Shown: positions 1-10,731 of the stretch, piece after piece | Position numbering within the stretch: position 1 is the stretch's first letter | How the letters are laid out: every line of letters begins with the position of its first letter | Assembly (NCBI GenBank): GCA_963930645.1 | Contig: OZ005652.1 | Span: 270,510,189-270,574,188 of the forward strand | DNA length: 64,000 nt | Reading direction: 5' to 3' | Source: Salticus scenicus | Taxonomy: Eukaryota; Arthropoda; Arachnida; Araneae; Salticidae | Notes under the pieces: model-generated | Told to the model about the DNA's origin: nothing | Seen by the model: only the letters and a program-made list of their open reading frames with translations | Database searches by the model: none | Position numbers and translations under genes: made by a program

Positions 1-1600
1 AAATTTTGTTGACATATATCCTCTTTCATTATATCGATATAATGGTTTCCTTGTAATTATACCAAAGTACTTGTTACTAAATTCAGAGGAATAAGTATTA
101 GCGTTTTGAAGCTGCTTATTTTCATTACAACTTATATGATGATTTGTGATCTTTTATGCTGAACTTTTGACCTATCCCATATCTGTTATTTTTTTACTTT
201 TATTGCCAGACTACTGTAGGTTAATGGAGATATTGTATTCAGTCAAAATTTTCTATGTTAAGTTTTCACCTGATTTACAAGTTTTAAGGTCTTCTGAATA
301 CAAAGATGAGATTTATCCACCTTTTTGTTTTTTTAAATTTATTAACCTTTTTTCCAAGTTTTCATTAAATTCTGCCATTTTGTTTTCAATGTAAAAAAAA
401 CCTTCTGCATTTTTATTCTATTATTCTAAGAAGATAAATTTTTCAATAATTTAACTATTACTATATTTATTTTTGTTTATTTTAATTGATATATGTTTAA
501 ATGTGCACATATATTAAATTTTAAAGCATTATGGTGTTTTAACTTTTGAATAGAATTGACATGAAATTGTAATTTTTTTTTTTTATTATAGTTAATCTCA
601 TTTATTGAAATAATTTTAGTAGAGTAAATACTGTTGGTTATTAAAAAAAAAGACAATCTACTTTATGAGAATAGTATTAAATATCTTTCTTGGATTTTAG
701 GTTCATTCCTGAATTTTAAGTGTGTAATTAGTAATTAAGTATTTCAATCAATTAAAAGATAGCATTTTAATGCATATTGCTTTCCTACAACTTTCAATGG
801 AGTAAAAGCCATAAGGTTTTATTATGTATGTTTTGAGAAATATAGTAAATGAATGTAATACCAATGTTATAGTATAATTTTAAGTGTAAATAAATTTATT
901 TTCTTATTAAATGCTGATGTTTCATTAACTGTTTTATTTTAGTCTGCAAATAGTACAGAAATGTGCATTATATACCATACCATTTCATAATTCATTTTTC
1001 TACATTAATTTTTTTTTAAATATCAATCAATTTTACACAATATGAAATTCCTCAAACCAGACCATTGTGGCCATCAGTAATTTTAAATCAATTAAAATTT
1101 GTCAAAAAATAAATATATAAGAACCATGGAGCTTTGATAACTACCATCTTTTTTGTATTTTAAGTATTTCTGTATTTAAAAATTAAAATTTTCTTGGCAA
1201 GTGGTTAGTGAAATTATGTATCAATAAAATGTTTTATAATATTCAATAAATATAATTTTATAAGAATGTGTGTTTATTTCTGAGTTATATATTTAGTAGT
1301 AATATATTGTAATTTCTGTTTTGAATTTATGAATAGAATTTAAGTTTCAAACCTTGGTTGATATGCAAAATGTCTTGTATATACTGCTTGCATGTTGCAT
1401 GTATTGAAAATTTACAGTGTCTTATTTATGAAAAAAGTCCAATTTAGTCAAATTTCAAGTAAATTATCTAAGATCAACGTAAAGTAGCTAAAGAATTCGA
1501 ATATAGTACTAATATATTATAAATGGTTTAAGATTACACACAAGCAGGTTAAATTAAAAATCTAAAGCAATTTGAGTCTAAAAAAGTTCTTAACCAAGTT
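1..1600. other. AT-rich intergenic DNA, nothing recognised
   Basis: Very AT-rich sequence with many A and T runs. The only open frames are short and AT-driven, with no recognisable motif. I see no repeat with clear ends and no RNA gene. Confidence 0.6.
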
Positions 1601-1608
1601 ATATTTAT

Positions 1609-1856
1609 CAGGGTTGACTAGCAATCAGAAAAAACCTGGAAATCAGGTAAAAGTCGAGGAATTTTGCAGTACAGGAAAAATTGAAGAATTTTGCTAAATC
1701 AGATAAAAGTTAGGCTATACTGTGAAAAAAATATGTAATTTTAACTAGACAGAGAAAATTCAAATTTAAAAACATCACTCGAGAAAATACATGTAGATGA
1801 CCCGGAGAAGATGGAAAATGATCTTCAAAAGTCAGGGAATATCAAAAAGATCCCTG
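1609..1856. mobile_element. Candidate hAT-like non-autonomous element
   Basis: The stretch starts with CAGGGTTGACTAGC and ends with ATCCCTG, so its termini are short inverted CAGGG repeats as in many hAT elements. Inside are degenerate copies of a CAGGGAA/CCTGGAAA motif. The flanks share only TTTAT and no clean 8-bp target duplication, so the class is uncertain. Confidence 0.35.
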
Positions 1857-1990
1857 TTTATGATATTGAGCTTTTATTTGGTTATTGATCTTTAAAAAAA
1901 TAATTATGGTTCTATTTAAATTAACACGGTGGAATCTAGTTTAAATTTTAATACATGCTAATTTGTAAGAGTTAACTCTATTTATAGTTG

Positions 1991-2142
1991 CACAGTCAAA
2001 TCTTGTTAATACATCACTCTGCACATAAGACATCCCCTTTTTCTTAGCCCCAAAATTCCTTTAACTCTGCATAACAAGTCAAACCGCTTAACACAGTTTT
2101 TCAGAAGTCCCAAAAGTGATGTAATAATGAGGTTTGACTGTG
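1991..2142. mobile_element. Short inverted-repeat MITE, pogo/Tigger-like ends
   Basis: The left end CACAGTCAAATCTTGTTAAT and the reverse complement of the right end, CACAGTCAAACCTCATTATT, are near-identical inverted repeats of about 28 bp around a 152-bp element with no ORF. The CAGTcaAAcCTC pattern resembles pogo/Tigger ends. Flanking TA dinucleotides are not directly adjacent, so the exact borders are uncertain. Confidence 0.5.
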
Positions 2143-2149
2143 ATTATAT

Positions 2150-2970
2150 TTATCACAAAACAGTTTAGCTTAACCGAGTTGCTGCTAATCACAAGTTTAA
2201 ATTAAGATATGTTCTATTCTGGTTTTTAAAACTAATTTTATGCCACATAAATTATGCATTAATCTTCTTTTGCTGTCAACATTTTAAACTGTGGAAATTT
2301 TCCTATTTAATTATTATAACTGAAATATACTTGTGGTTAAAGTTTGGTTTCAGAAACAGAAATAGCGTGGGAATAAATTAAAAGAATATGGACTTGGAAA
2401 GAAATAGATTAAAGTGATCATATATTGCCACCACCGTAGTGTAAAGCTTCTAAATTGTATCACCATTGCTCTTTCAGAGCAGTTTAATCAATTTTTTGAC
2501 ATTATTTCAATTTTATGCTATATAAATAACAATGTAATACACACATGTGATTCTTATCACGCTTCCTGTTAATTTTAGTGGCTTAAGACTAATTGCACAA
2601 ATGTGAGCTTACATAGCTTTTGTACTCCCAAGATATTAATGTATGCAAAATTTATTCTAGTGCAATACTTGTCTTAGGTCATTATAATTTGCATAAAAAG
2701 TGAAGTAAAAAAGAAAAGCCATGGAATTCGCAAAAACAGTATAATATAATGAATTGGGGGCATAAAATGGCCGAATATAAAGAAAAAGAAATTGACTCTA
2801 CTGTGAATAAAATAAGTGTGTTAATGTTTATTTTATTTAAAAAAAGAAAAAATTAATTTTGTCTAAATTATTGGCAAAAACCTAATTTAGTTGTCAAAAA
2901 CCAGTTAGTAATTGAACTATGTTTTATATATATTTTTTTACTACTAGTTGGAATTATGTTTTGAGTATAT
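2150..2970. other. AT-rich intergenic DNA, nothing recognised
   Basis: No ORF with recognisable motifs, no RNA gene and no clear repeat borders were seen. Confidence 0.5.
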
Positions 2971-3902
2971 GTTTAACCTCTATTTGGAATTTGGATGAAT
3001 CATACAGTTCCTGGCCAAATTATTAGACCAAAGTAAAAACACACATAAAAATACATTATATATTTATTAGAATGATCAACTAACTATGATGAGCACAGAT
3101 ACTGAAATTCGGCTATGTAATAAGTACATATCAGTTCATATTTTTCTGTGAAAGTTCGAACAAAAATGTATATAGGGAACCGATAGAGAAAAATAAAATA
3201 TTTTGAATACGCTGTGTAATTAAATCAATGAAATGATTTGGAACTTCTCTATCTTGCTTATTATGTGCCAATTTTTACCTCAATTTTCATAGAACTAGCA
3301 CATATTTAAAAAGATATAACTTTTCTTTTTTTTTTCTTTTCATTTTTCCATGTTCAAATTGATATATTTTTTTAATCAACGTTTGTCAATCTGTGATTTT
3401 TTTTATCCACCTGCATTTCCTTTACTTAAAAAATTTACTTGCATAATAAGAGATATTTCACAAATTGGCAAATTTTGGGAAAGAAAAAAAACTTTCATTT
3501 TAAACTTGGAAACAGGGAAATAAAGACTGATTTTTTTTTTTTTTTTTTTTTTTAAATCTTTCTAAATATTTGTGCTAGTTCTACGAAAATTGAGGCAAAA
3601 ACTGGTGCATAATAAGCAAGACCAACAAGTTTCAAATCGTTTCTTTCATTTAATGATAGGGTTTTCAAAACATTTTGTTACTGTCTAATTTTTATCGGCT
3701 ACTTGTATGCATTTCTGTCTGAACACTCACTGAAAATATGAACTGATACATACATATTACATAACCAAAGTTTCGTTTCTGTACTCATTGTAGTTAATTG
3801 ATCATTCTAATAAATTTCCATACATTTATCTGTTTTTTGCTTTGGTATAATAATTTGGCTATGGACGGTAGGGTTCATCCTAATTCCAAATAGAGGTTCA
3901 AC
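2971..3902. mobile_element. 932-bp foldback element with ~330-bp inverted arms
   Basis: Positions 2971-3320 are the imperfect reverse complement of 3555-3902; shared blocks include the termini CCTCTATTTGGAATT, the subterminal GGCCAAATTATTAGACC region, a TCAGTTCATATTTT block and TTGCTTATTATG. The centre (3320-3555) holds long T runs. There is no coding capacity. The subterminal motif resembles Tc1-like ends; the outermost left bases TTAA-CCTCTATTT would also fit a TTAA-targeting element (the right side reads TTCA). The long arms suggest foldback-type transposition or a hairpin-forming palindrome. Confidence 0.7.
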
Positions 3903-4215
3903 ATAGTTCCAAACTGTGGCTACACCTTTTTTCAAAACATGGTTCAATGTAATTCCAAACTATAGTTTTACCTTTTCCCAAAACATGGCTCAACATAATT
4001 CCTAATTATGGTTTTACCTTTTCCCGAAACATGATTCAACGTAGTTCCAAATTATGGTTACACTTTTTCCCAAAACTTGGTTCTTCCTTTTCTGAAAATA
4101 TGGTTCAACATTTTCTCAAAACATGGTTCTTGCTTTTCTGAAAATGTGGTTCAACATTTTCTCAAAACATGGTTCAACGTAGTTCCAAAGTATGGCTCAA
4201 AGCAAGTACCATGTT
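3890..4215. repeat. Minisatellite, 46-bp period with 23-bp sub-period
   Basis: The phrase AAAACATGGTTCAACGTAG recurs with variation at 3934, 3980, 4026 and 4072 (exact 46-bp steps) and then at about 4094, 4118, 4141 and 4164 (23-24-bp steps). The 46-mer therefore seems to be a doubled 23-mer. The open frame across 4077-4301 is a by-product of the repeat, not a gene. Confidence 0.75.
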
Positions 4216-4306
4216 ATGGAGACAGGTTTTACCATCATATGGATGCACCCAGCATTGAACCATATTTTGGTTCAACGTTGAACCAAAATTTTTTACAGTG
4301 AGCATT

Positions 4307-4310
<4 letters not shown>

Positions 4311-4337
<27 letters not shown>
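4311..4337. repeat. (TA)n microsatellite
   Basis: Uninterrupted TA dinucleotides. Similar TA tracts occur at 5227-5349, 6089-6130, 15379-15403, 19221-19243, 24595-24630, 26180-26208, 27848-27866, 59390-59420, 61267-61300, 62993-63016 and 63771-63792. Confidence 0.9.
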
Positions 4338-4339
<2 letters not shown>

Positions 4340-4340
<1 letters not shown>

Positions 4341-4854
4341 GTGAGTAATAATATATTTATATCTTGTCATTATGTATTTGTAGGTAATTTTTACATTTCA
4401 CTATTATGTGTGGTGACAGTTTACATTAAACATTTCTAAAAGTATTGCATTCAACAATTTTCATTTTCATATAAATTATTTAATTTTATTATCGATAACA
4501 GAAGAAATAAAGAGTTATTTATTCAATTTTATGATCGTAAATTACAGAAAAATGTTGCAAGTAAACAAATAAGGAATATTAAAAATTCTTTAACCCTAGT
4601 TGCATTATAACAAGGATGAGGCAATCATAAAATAAAATAAAAAGCAAGAATGCAAAATTATATGGTTTTAATAGATTTTAAACACTTATGAAGTGTTTGT
4701 AAATTTTGCATCGTTTATTTTCCAATGCCTTTTGAATCTGTAATGACACATATTAAAAAAAAAAAAAATCGATTTTAACGAGAAATGAAAAAAAAAAAGT
4801 AAAAAAATAAGTACGAAAAAAATATTTATACTTTTTTAGTTTAGAAGGTTTTTA
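4340..4854. other. AT-rich spacer, nothing recognised
   Basis: A-rich and T-rich sequence between the minisatellite and the tRNA-like array. No gene or repeat border identified. Confidence 0.5.
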
Positions 4855-4941
4855 ATTGAAATTGACTTGGTCATCGTGTCTTCGTGTCACGCTAGTAAAC
4901 AAGGCGCCTTCATTTTAAAGTAAATATAAGCTTTTCCGTTT

Positions 4942-5014
4942 GTCGTTCTTTGGCTCAGTTGGTAAGAGCGTCTCGTTAATAAAACGGTGGTTGTGAGTTC
5001 GGTCACCGGAAGGT
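4942..5014 (+). tRNA. tRNA-like body 1 of the array (probable pseudo-tRNA)
   Basis: Contains the A-box-like TGGCTCAGTTGGTAAGAGCG and a B-box-like GAGTTCGGTC. The anticodon arm is disturbed (CTCGTTAATAAAACG), so the anticodon cannot be read reliably. Acceptor ends do not pair well, which favours a pseudo-tRNA acting as SINE head. Confidence 0.45.
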
Positions 5015-5242
5015 CCAGCTTGTTTATTTTTGCAGATAATTAGTAGAAAAGATATCAATTGATACAAGAAAATTTTTCGTTGCTTACACTAAGAACTTTT
5101 TGAAAAGTTTTTTTTAAGAAGACTTTTTTTTTTTTTTTTTTTAATTATTTAGATATTGGAAAACACAAAACATTTTAGATATTAAAAAAGCACAAAATAA
5201 AATGTTTTAAGTAAAAAATACATAAAAAAATATTTTTAGAAG

Positions 5243-5307
<65 letters not shown>

Positions 5308-5424
5308 ATATATATATACATATATATATATATATGTATATATATATTATATGTTACTATTATATGAAATTGGATTTGTCATCGGCTTTTTGTCACGTTA
5401 AAAAACCAAGACGCTTAAATTACA

Positions 5425-5464
<40 letters not shown>

Positions 5465-5480
5465 AGCAACTCATTGTATC

Positions 5481-5553
5481 TTTTAATGAATCAGCTGGTT
5501 ACAGCGTCATGTTGATAATGCGAGAGTCGTGTGTTCGATCCTCGCCGGGCCGA
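5481..5553 (+). tRNA. tRNA-like body 2 of the array (probable pseudo-tRNA)
   Basis: A-box region is degenerate (AATCAGCTGGTTACAGCG) and the B-box is good (GTGTTCGATCC). The anticodon loop reads TTGATAA, giving GAT (Ile) by position. It sits directly after a long poly-A run, unlike the other units. Confidence 0.45.
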
Positions 5554-5842
5554 GGTGTTATTTTTTGCAAATAATTAATAGAAAAAGCGTCAATTGATAA
5601 AAGAAAATATTTCGTTGTGTACACAGTATCCTAATAATGTTTGAAGATTAAAAAAAAGAAAAAAATAGCTTTTAAAAATAGCTGCAAAACTAAAAAGCAC
5701 AAAATAAAAATTTTAAATAAAAATAAATAAATAAATATTTTTTTAGAAGCTTTTTATTGAAATTGTATTTCGTTATCGCGTCTTCATGTCACGCTAATAA
5801 ATAAGGCACCTCAACTTTAAAGTAAATGTCAGCAGATTTTAT

Positions 5843-5919
5843 AGTCGCTCGTTGGCTCAGTTGGTTAGAGCGTCAGACTGCTAATACGATGGTGGTGAGT
5901 TCCATCCCCAAATGATCGA
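5843..5919 (+). tRNA. tRNA-like body 3 of the array (probable pseudo-tRNA)
   Basis: Strong A-box (TGGCTCAGTTGGTTAGAGCG) and degenerate B-box (GAGTTCCATCC). The anticodon loop reads CTGCTAA, formally GCT (Ser), but the body otherwise matches the Ile-like neighbours, so this is probably a mutated copy. Confidence 0.45.
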
Positions 5920-6083
5920 TGTGCTAAATTTTGCAGTTGACATGTGTAATAGAAAATGTGTAATAGAACATGTGCCAATTGATAAAAGAAAAATTTTCAT
6001 TGTGTACACAGTATTCTAAGAATTTTTGAAGAGTTTTTTTGAGGAAGTGTTTTTTTAGATACTAAAAAACACAAAATATAAAG

Positions 6084-6131
<48 letters not shown>

Positions 6132-6235
6132 TTTTAGAAGCTTTTTATTGAAATTGGATTTTTATCATCGTGTCTTTGTGTCATCCTGAAAAAGAAGGCG
6201 CCTCCACTTTAACGTAAATTTAAACAACCTTTTTC

Positions 6236-6310
6236 GTCGCTTGTTAGCGCATTTGGTTAGAGCGTCATGGTGATAACGCGATGCTCGTGGGTTCGATCCT
6301 CGCAAGCCGA
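6236..6310 (+). tRNA. tRNA-like body 4 of the array (probable pseudo-tRNA)
   Basis: A-box region TTAGCGCATTTGGTTAGAGC, anticodon loop TGATAA with GAT by position, and a canonical B-box GGGTTCGATCC. Closest in the array to an intact tRNA-Ile body, although acceptor pairing is weak. Confidence 0.5.
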
Positions 6311-6787
6311 TGTGTTACTTTTTTACAGATAATTAACAGAAACGATGTCAATTGATAAAAGAAAATCATTCGTTGTCTACACAGTGTCCTAAGGAATTTT
6401 GATAGTTTTTTAAACAAACTCCTTTTTGAGTTACTAAACGCACAAAATAAAAACTTCAGTAAAAATAAAAATAAAAATGAATAAATAAATAAATAAAAAT
6501 ATTAGTAAGTAAATAAATAAAAATAACACTGAAAATTTTTTATTATTGTGGAGCCCTAAAAAGCCTAAAATTAAAATTTATTCTTCCAGAGACATGCTAT
6601 AAAATCATAAAAGTTTCAACAACAAGAAAATTTTAAAGAAAAATATAGATATTTCAATTTTCAAGACAGGAAAAGTTTTAAATATTCCAAACATTTTAAA
6701 AAGCATTCGAGAACAATATTTCTTTTGTATAAGTATTTGTTAAATTTTTCTAGAATGTTCTATGATTTTTCTTGATAGTTCTTAGAC

Positions 6788-6846
6788 TTTGGGTTAGAGC
6801 GTCATGCTGATAACACGATGGTCCCGGATTCGGTCCTCGAAAGACG
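6788..6846 (+). tRNA. tRNA-like body 5, 5'-truncated
   Basis: Begins within the D arm (GGGTTAGAGCGTCATGCTGATAA) and carries GAT by loop position and a B-box-like GGATTCGGTCC. The leader and acceptor 5' strand are missing, so it cannot be a functional tRNA gene. Confidence 0.45.
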
Positions 6847-6990
6847 ATATAGTACTTTTTTTTTGCAGATAAATAATCGAAAAATATGTCAATTGATAAA
6901 CGAAAATATTCCGTTGTCTACAAAATATCCTAAGAAATTTTAATTAGTTTTCTTAAGAAGCTTTTTCCTTTTTTGTAACTAAAAAGCACA

Positions 6991-7480
6991 AAATAAAATT
7001 TAAGTAAAAAATCATTTTTTAAAGTAAGAAGCTTTTTATTGTGAAGCCCCAAAAAGCATAAAATAAAAGGTATTCTGGCAAAGACATACTACAAAGAAAT
7101 GAAAGTTTCAACACTAAGAAAATTTTAGAGAAAAAATATAGGTACTTTCCTTTTGCAAGAGATGAAAATTTTTTAATGTTCAAAATATTTTAAAAAGCTT
7201 TCGAGACATTTGAGATTTCTGGCCTAACGCATGATTTTACAAAAACTTATAACTAAGAATATTGGTCTCGAAAGCTTTTAAAAATATTTTGAACATTAAA
7301 AAATTTTCATCTCTTGCAAAAGGAAAGTACCTATATTTTTCTCTAAAATTTTCTTAGTGTTGAAACTTTCAATTCTTTGTCGTATGTCTTTGCCAGAATA
7401 CCTTTTATTTTATGCTTTTTAGGGCTTCACAATAAAAAGCTTCTTACTTTAAAAAATGATTTTTTACTTAAATTTTATTT
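6991..7480. repeat. Large palindrome, ~218-bp arms with ~56-bp spacer
   Basis: Positions 6991-7208 and 7265-7480 are almost perfectly reverse-complementary. Shared blocks include AAGTAAAAAATCATTTTTT, GGTATTCTGGCAAAGACATA, GGTACTTTCCTTTTGCAAGA and AAAGCTTTCGAGAC. The left arm is the tail of tRNA-like unit 5, so the palindrome arose from array DNA. Arm identity is very high, so the event is recent or maintained. A transcript would form a long hairpin. Confidence 0.9.
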
Positions 7481-7689
7481 ATTGTTTTAAAAATACACAG
7501 AAAACTTTGCTTTTGTGTAGACATCACGTAATTACTGTTCGTAAATGCTTCCTTTCTCTCCTGTTAAAAAATGCAGGTGACATGAGACTATCTGAACTCG
7601 ACAGCCTCTGGAAAATTACTAAAATCATTTTGGCAGCCCCTGATAACGTTTTGGTTAGACCAGTTAGAACCAACGAGATATATAAATTA

Positions 7690-7960
7690 CAGTGGTGGAC
7701 ATAATTATAAGACCCCTACCTAATTTGACAAATAGTGAAAGAAAAGATTCAGAGCTTAAAAATGTTTTATCAAATACGTCAAAAATAATAAATTTATTCT
7801 GTTATCACAAGTAATTGTTTTACAGAAATGATATTTTTATAGAGTTTAATAAAAAAAAAAAAAAATTAAAAATACCATGGGCAAAATTATAAGGCACCCT
7901 AACATTTTAATTAAAACACCTGCTTTTTTTCGAAAATAATGTGCCATATGCAAATTTTCT
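7690..7960 (+). mobile_element. Tc1-like terminal fragment
   Basis: Starts at CAGTGGTGGACATAATTATA directly after a TA dinucleotide, a pattern typical of Tc1-like left ends. A related internal phrase (GGGCAAAATTATAAGGCACC) occurs near 7880. No matching right end or transposase follows before the PLE sequence begins near 8000, so this is a truncated end. Confidence 0.5.
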
Positions 7961-7989
7961 TCACGCTGTTATGACGTCAGCATTAGTTG

Positions 7990-9840
7990 CAAAAGTTGCT
8001 AATTGGAGGAAAAAAGAGTTTTTTTTTAATTTTATTGAACATCTCAATTATAGTAGTTTTTTTTTTGTATTCAGCGTCCCTACCAATTTTAATAATTTTA
8101 TTTAATTGTTGATTTTCACTGAATTGAAAGGAGGTATAATTAATGGCACGAAATATTTAAGAAATAAAAAAAGATTTTTTATACATATTCGGATGAGTAG
8201 AAGAAGCAGGTATAGGGAGGGGGACAAAGGAATTTTTGTAGTACACGTCAAACCAAATAACTGAATTATGTTTGCTTCGATGAATAGAGAGGTCGAGAAA
8301 TGGCAAAGTTTTATTAATTTCACATTCGTAGGTAAATTTAATGGAAGGAAATTGTTGATTAAAAACATTTATAAAATTAAGGAGGGAATTTTTTGTATAA
8401 GGCCAGGATAAAAATATATCATCGACATACCGTAGGTAAATTGTCGGTTTAAGTAAGGAAATAGCAAAGGATCTTTCCTCCAGCTCAATAAGTAATATGT
8501 CGGCAAGAATAGGACTGAGGGGGGACCCCATTGGCGCTCCAAACGTTTGTTTATATATAACACCATTAAAAAGAAAGTAGTTATTATCGTTGATAAGATC
8601 AAATGCTTCAAAAATAAAATTAAAAAATGGAACAAGAGAAGGAATATTATGGCAATTTCTAAGGATAATCGAACGAACAATATCTAAAGGGATATTAGGA
8701 AAAAGCTAAATAACATCAAAACTATAAAATTTATCGGTGGGGGTGAAAGTAGTACTAAGAATTTTATTTTTCACTTCAAGACCGGATTTAACAATATGAG
8801 AATTATTTATAATTAAAGGTTTAAGTAAGTCTGCGAGGATTTTTTCAAGAACATAAGATGGGGTATTACATTTAGATACAATTGGCGGTAACGGGTGATT
8901 AGGTTTATGTGTTTTAATTTTAAAAAATAATTTTGGAACAGCAGGATATAAAGGGATTTTTATACTATGAGGGGAGATTAAATTAACATAAGAGTTTATA
9001 AATTTATGAATTTTACGAAGAAAAGTTTCTGTAGGATTGGAATTAATAGTTATGCAAGCTAAATCATTAATGGCGGCATGAGCTTTAGAGAAGAAATCGT
9101 TAGAGTTTAAAGCAACAATTTGTTTAGATTTATCCGCTATTAAGAGATGAAAATTTTCATTAGCTTTAATCCTTTTTAAAGTCAATAAATCACGATTAGT
9201 AGACCCACTATTAAGGGAAAGATGTTTATTCAGAGTAAAAACTGCATGCGCACGTACTTGTTCTTGATGGTCAGTAAGAACTTGTTTTACAATATTTTCT
9301 AATCTTGGTATAACAGATTCAGCTTTAAGATGAGACTTGAAGGCAAAATTCGAACCTTTGTTTAATATATTCAGTTCATTGGGAGAAAAATTATAATTTG
9401 ATAAATTCAAAATATTTTCGGTTTTGTTAGACTTCTTTTCTTTATTATTAGAGGAAATTTGTGATGAAGCAAGTTTTTCTATTTTAATGTTATATTTATG
9501 AGTCATTTTTTTGTGCATAGTTATCAGTACTCTGAAAAAGATTTTTTAGAACCGGTTCAAGGTGTTCCGGCAGAGTTTTTTTAGAAAGTTCAAGATAACA
9601 ATAATAAGTCTGTGATTCAAGATGGATAATTGATTTTCTTAAATTTCTAATGGCATTTTTTAGCATTTTATTTTCCGCAGCAACCAAAATATTTTTGCAA
9701 CTCGACGGAAAAGATTTATGATTAATCATTAAAGATTTTGGAACAATATTCAAATTCTTACAGTCCTTAAGAAATTTCAAACGCAGAAGCCACTTGTTAA
9801 GTTTAAACCTTAACTTCTTAAATTTCAAGAAGAGTGACAT
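7990..9840 (-). pseudogene. Penelope-like element reverse transcriptase (broken)
   Basis: Reverse transcriptase region of a Penelope-like retroelement, which would copy its RNA into DNA. From ATG at 9840 the frame runs to a run of seven A's near 9505, where a frameshift moves it into a second frame; that frame is open to 8157 apart from one TAG at 8706-8708. Visible RT motifs are PPIVSKCNTPSY, FYSFDVI-stop-LFPNIPL (motif A, with the Asp), GAPMGSPLSPILADIL (motif B), LRYVDDIFLSW (motif C, catalytic DD) and LPFLDLSI. A further frameshift in an A run near 8165 leads to residual coding down to about 8000. The linker and GIY-YIG domain are missing, so the copy is 3'-truncated. It lies head-to-tail behind another copy's GIY-YIG end at 10.7-11.15 kb. 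PLE assignment is strong from the RYVDDIF motif and the hammerhead motif upstream. Confidence 0.85.
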
Positions 9841-10162
9841 GGCTAAATTAAATTAACACCAATTTTTATGATTATAAAGTAGCGAAATTAAATATAAAAC
9901 CGAATATTAATATTGATGCTTTTAATATATGATTTAAGAAATATATAATAGATAAAATATCACCACAATTTAAGGTCGTTAGAGAAGCTGCACATCAAAA
10001 ACTTGAAGTCAAAGTAAAATTTGCAGAAAAAATACATCCCATTTAGAGAAGCATTAAAAAAAAAAAAAAAAAAAAAAGACACGTGTACCGTTTTCAATTT
10101 AATAAATAAAACACTTTGAGACACGTATAAATTTTTAAAAAACATATATTTAATTAAAAAAA
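9841..10162 (-). other. Probable 5' leader of the downstream PLE copy
   Basis: AT-rich stretch between the hammerhead motif and the RT start codon, with a 24-nt A run at 10050-10076. No ORF of note. In the minus-strand transcript it would be the 5' untranslated part of the RT copy. Confidence 0.4.
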
Positions 10163-10221
10163 TCACATATTTCTAAGCTTTTCGCCCTGAAAAGCAGGGC
10201 ATCATCAGAAAAACTACATGT
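10163..10221 (-). ncRNA. Hammerhead ribozyme motif of PLE type
   Basis: On the minus strand the conserved core CTGATGA is followed, after one extra T, by a 6-bp stem II (GCCCTG/CAGGGC, loop CTTTT), then GAAA and the palindrome AAGCTT, giving the minimal stem III known from PLE hammerheads. Bases upstream (GTTTTT) and downstream (GAAAT) pair as stem I with G-U and A-U pairs, interrupted further out. The predicted cleavage position follows AAGCTT-A (17 = A). It lies at the junction of two tandem PLE copies, the expected place for a pseudo-LTR ribozyme. The extra base between CTGATGA and stem II is a departure from the minimal consensus. Confidence 0.75.
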
Positions 10222-10731
10222 TTGTTTGTACAGTGTGCAGCTGTGTTGCAAATATATATACATTATAAATCAGTTAAAGTTATGGTTGCATCGCTACTTT
10301 GATGCAACAAAAATTTATATTTCATAGGTTGGAGCCATTCTACATTAACACTGAGGTAACATTTGATTACTGCGACTTGCGTTGAAAAAAGTTTTGGATG
10401 GCTATTGGAAAGGCTGGCGTGGTGGTCACATCAAGGTGAAGAAAACTTGTCGAGCAGTGGTAGAGTCATTCTGTTGGAGGAGTCTGAAACACTGGACTGG
10501 CGTGAACATCTGATAAAAGAAACTTGTACGAAAACTTGTAGTAGGAAAAGGAATCAAACTTTGCAGACAAACTGTGGAGGGGAACATGAAACTTGGAGAG
10601 GCGGAAACTATCGTTGGAGAAGGATGCATCAGCGTCCAGAGAAACTTAAATGAAACTTGAAATTGATGAGGTTACATACTGAACTGGAAAAATATAAGTG
10701 CAAGTTAAATATCTGGTTGTATAATATAATT
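10222..10731 (-). other. 3' untranslated region of upstream PLE copy
   Basis: Lies between the GIY-YIG stop at 10732 and the hammerhead motif. Parts match 48.5-48.9 kb on the same strand, notably the TTAAATATCTGGTTstTATA block beside the coding end, confirming a family of PLE 3' ends. The open frames here (10363-10653) are chance frames. Confidence 0.6.

Larger units (their letters stand above)
4855..6990 (+). repeat. Tandem array of five tRNA-Ile-like units
   Basis: A unit of about 370-390 bp is repeated in the same orientation. Each unit has a leader (TTGAAATTGgaTTTcGTcATCGtGTCTT), a short block GGCGCCTcCAcTTTAAaGTAAAT, a tRNA-like body with A-box and B-box sequences, then GTCAATTGATAAAAGAAAA and GTGTACACAGTATCCTAAG. 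Spacing of tRNA-like bodies is about 535, 367, 390 and 548 bp; the longer gaps hold an expanded TA tract (5227-5349) or extra tail sequence (6500-6760). Unit 5 lacks the leader. This looks like a tRNA-derived SINE or tRNA-containing satellite amplified in tandem. Confidence 0.8.

Noticed and set aside
4942..6846. CRISPR-like array
   Set aside because: Units are 370-540 bp with tRNA-like bodies and the DNA is eukaryotic; no short direct repeats with unique spacers.
10363..10653. 96-codon ORF on the plus strand
   Set aside because: Antisense to the PLE 3' region and without homology or motifs.
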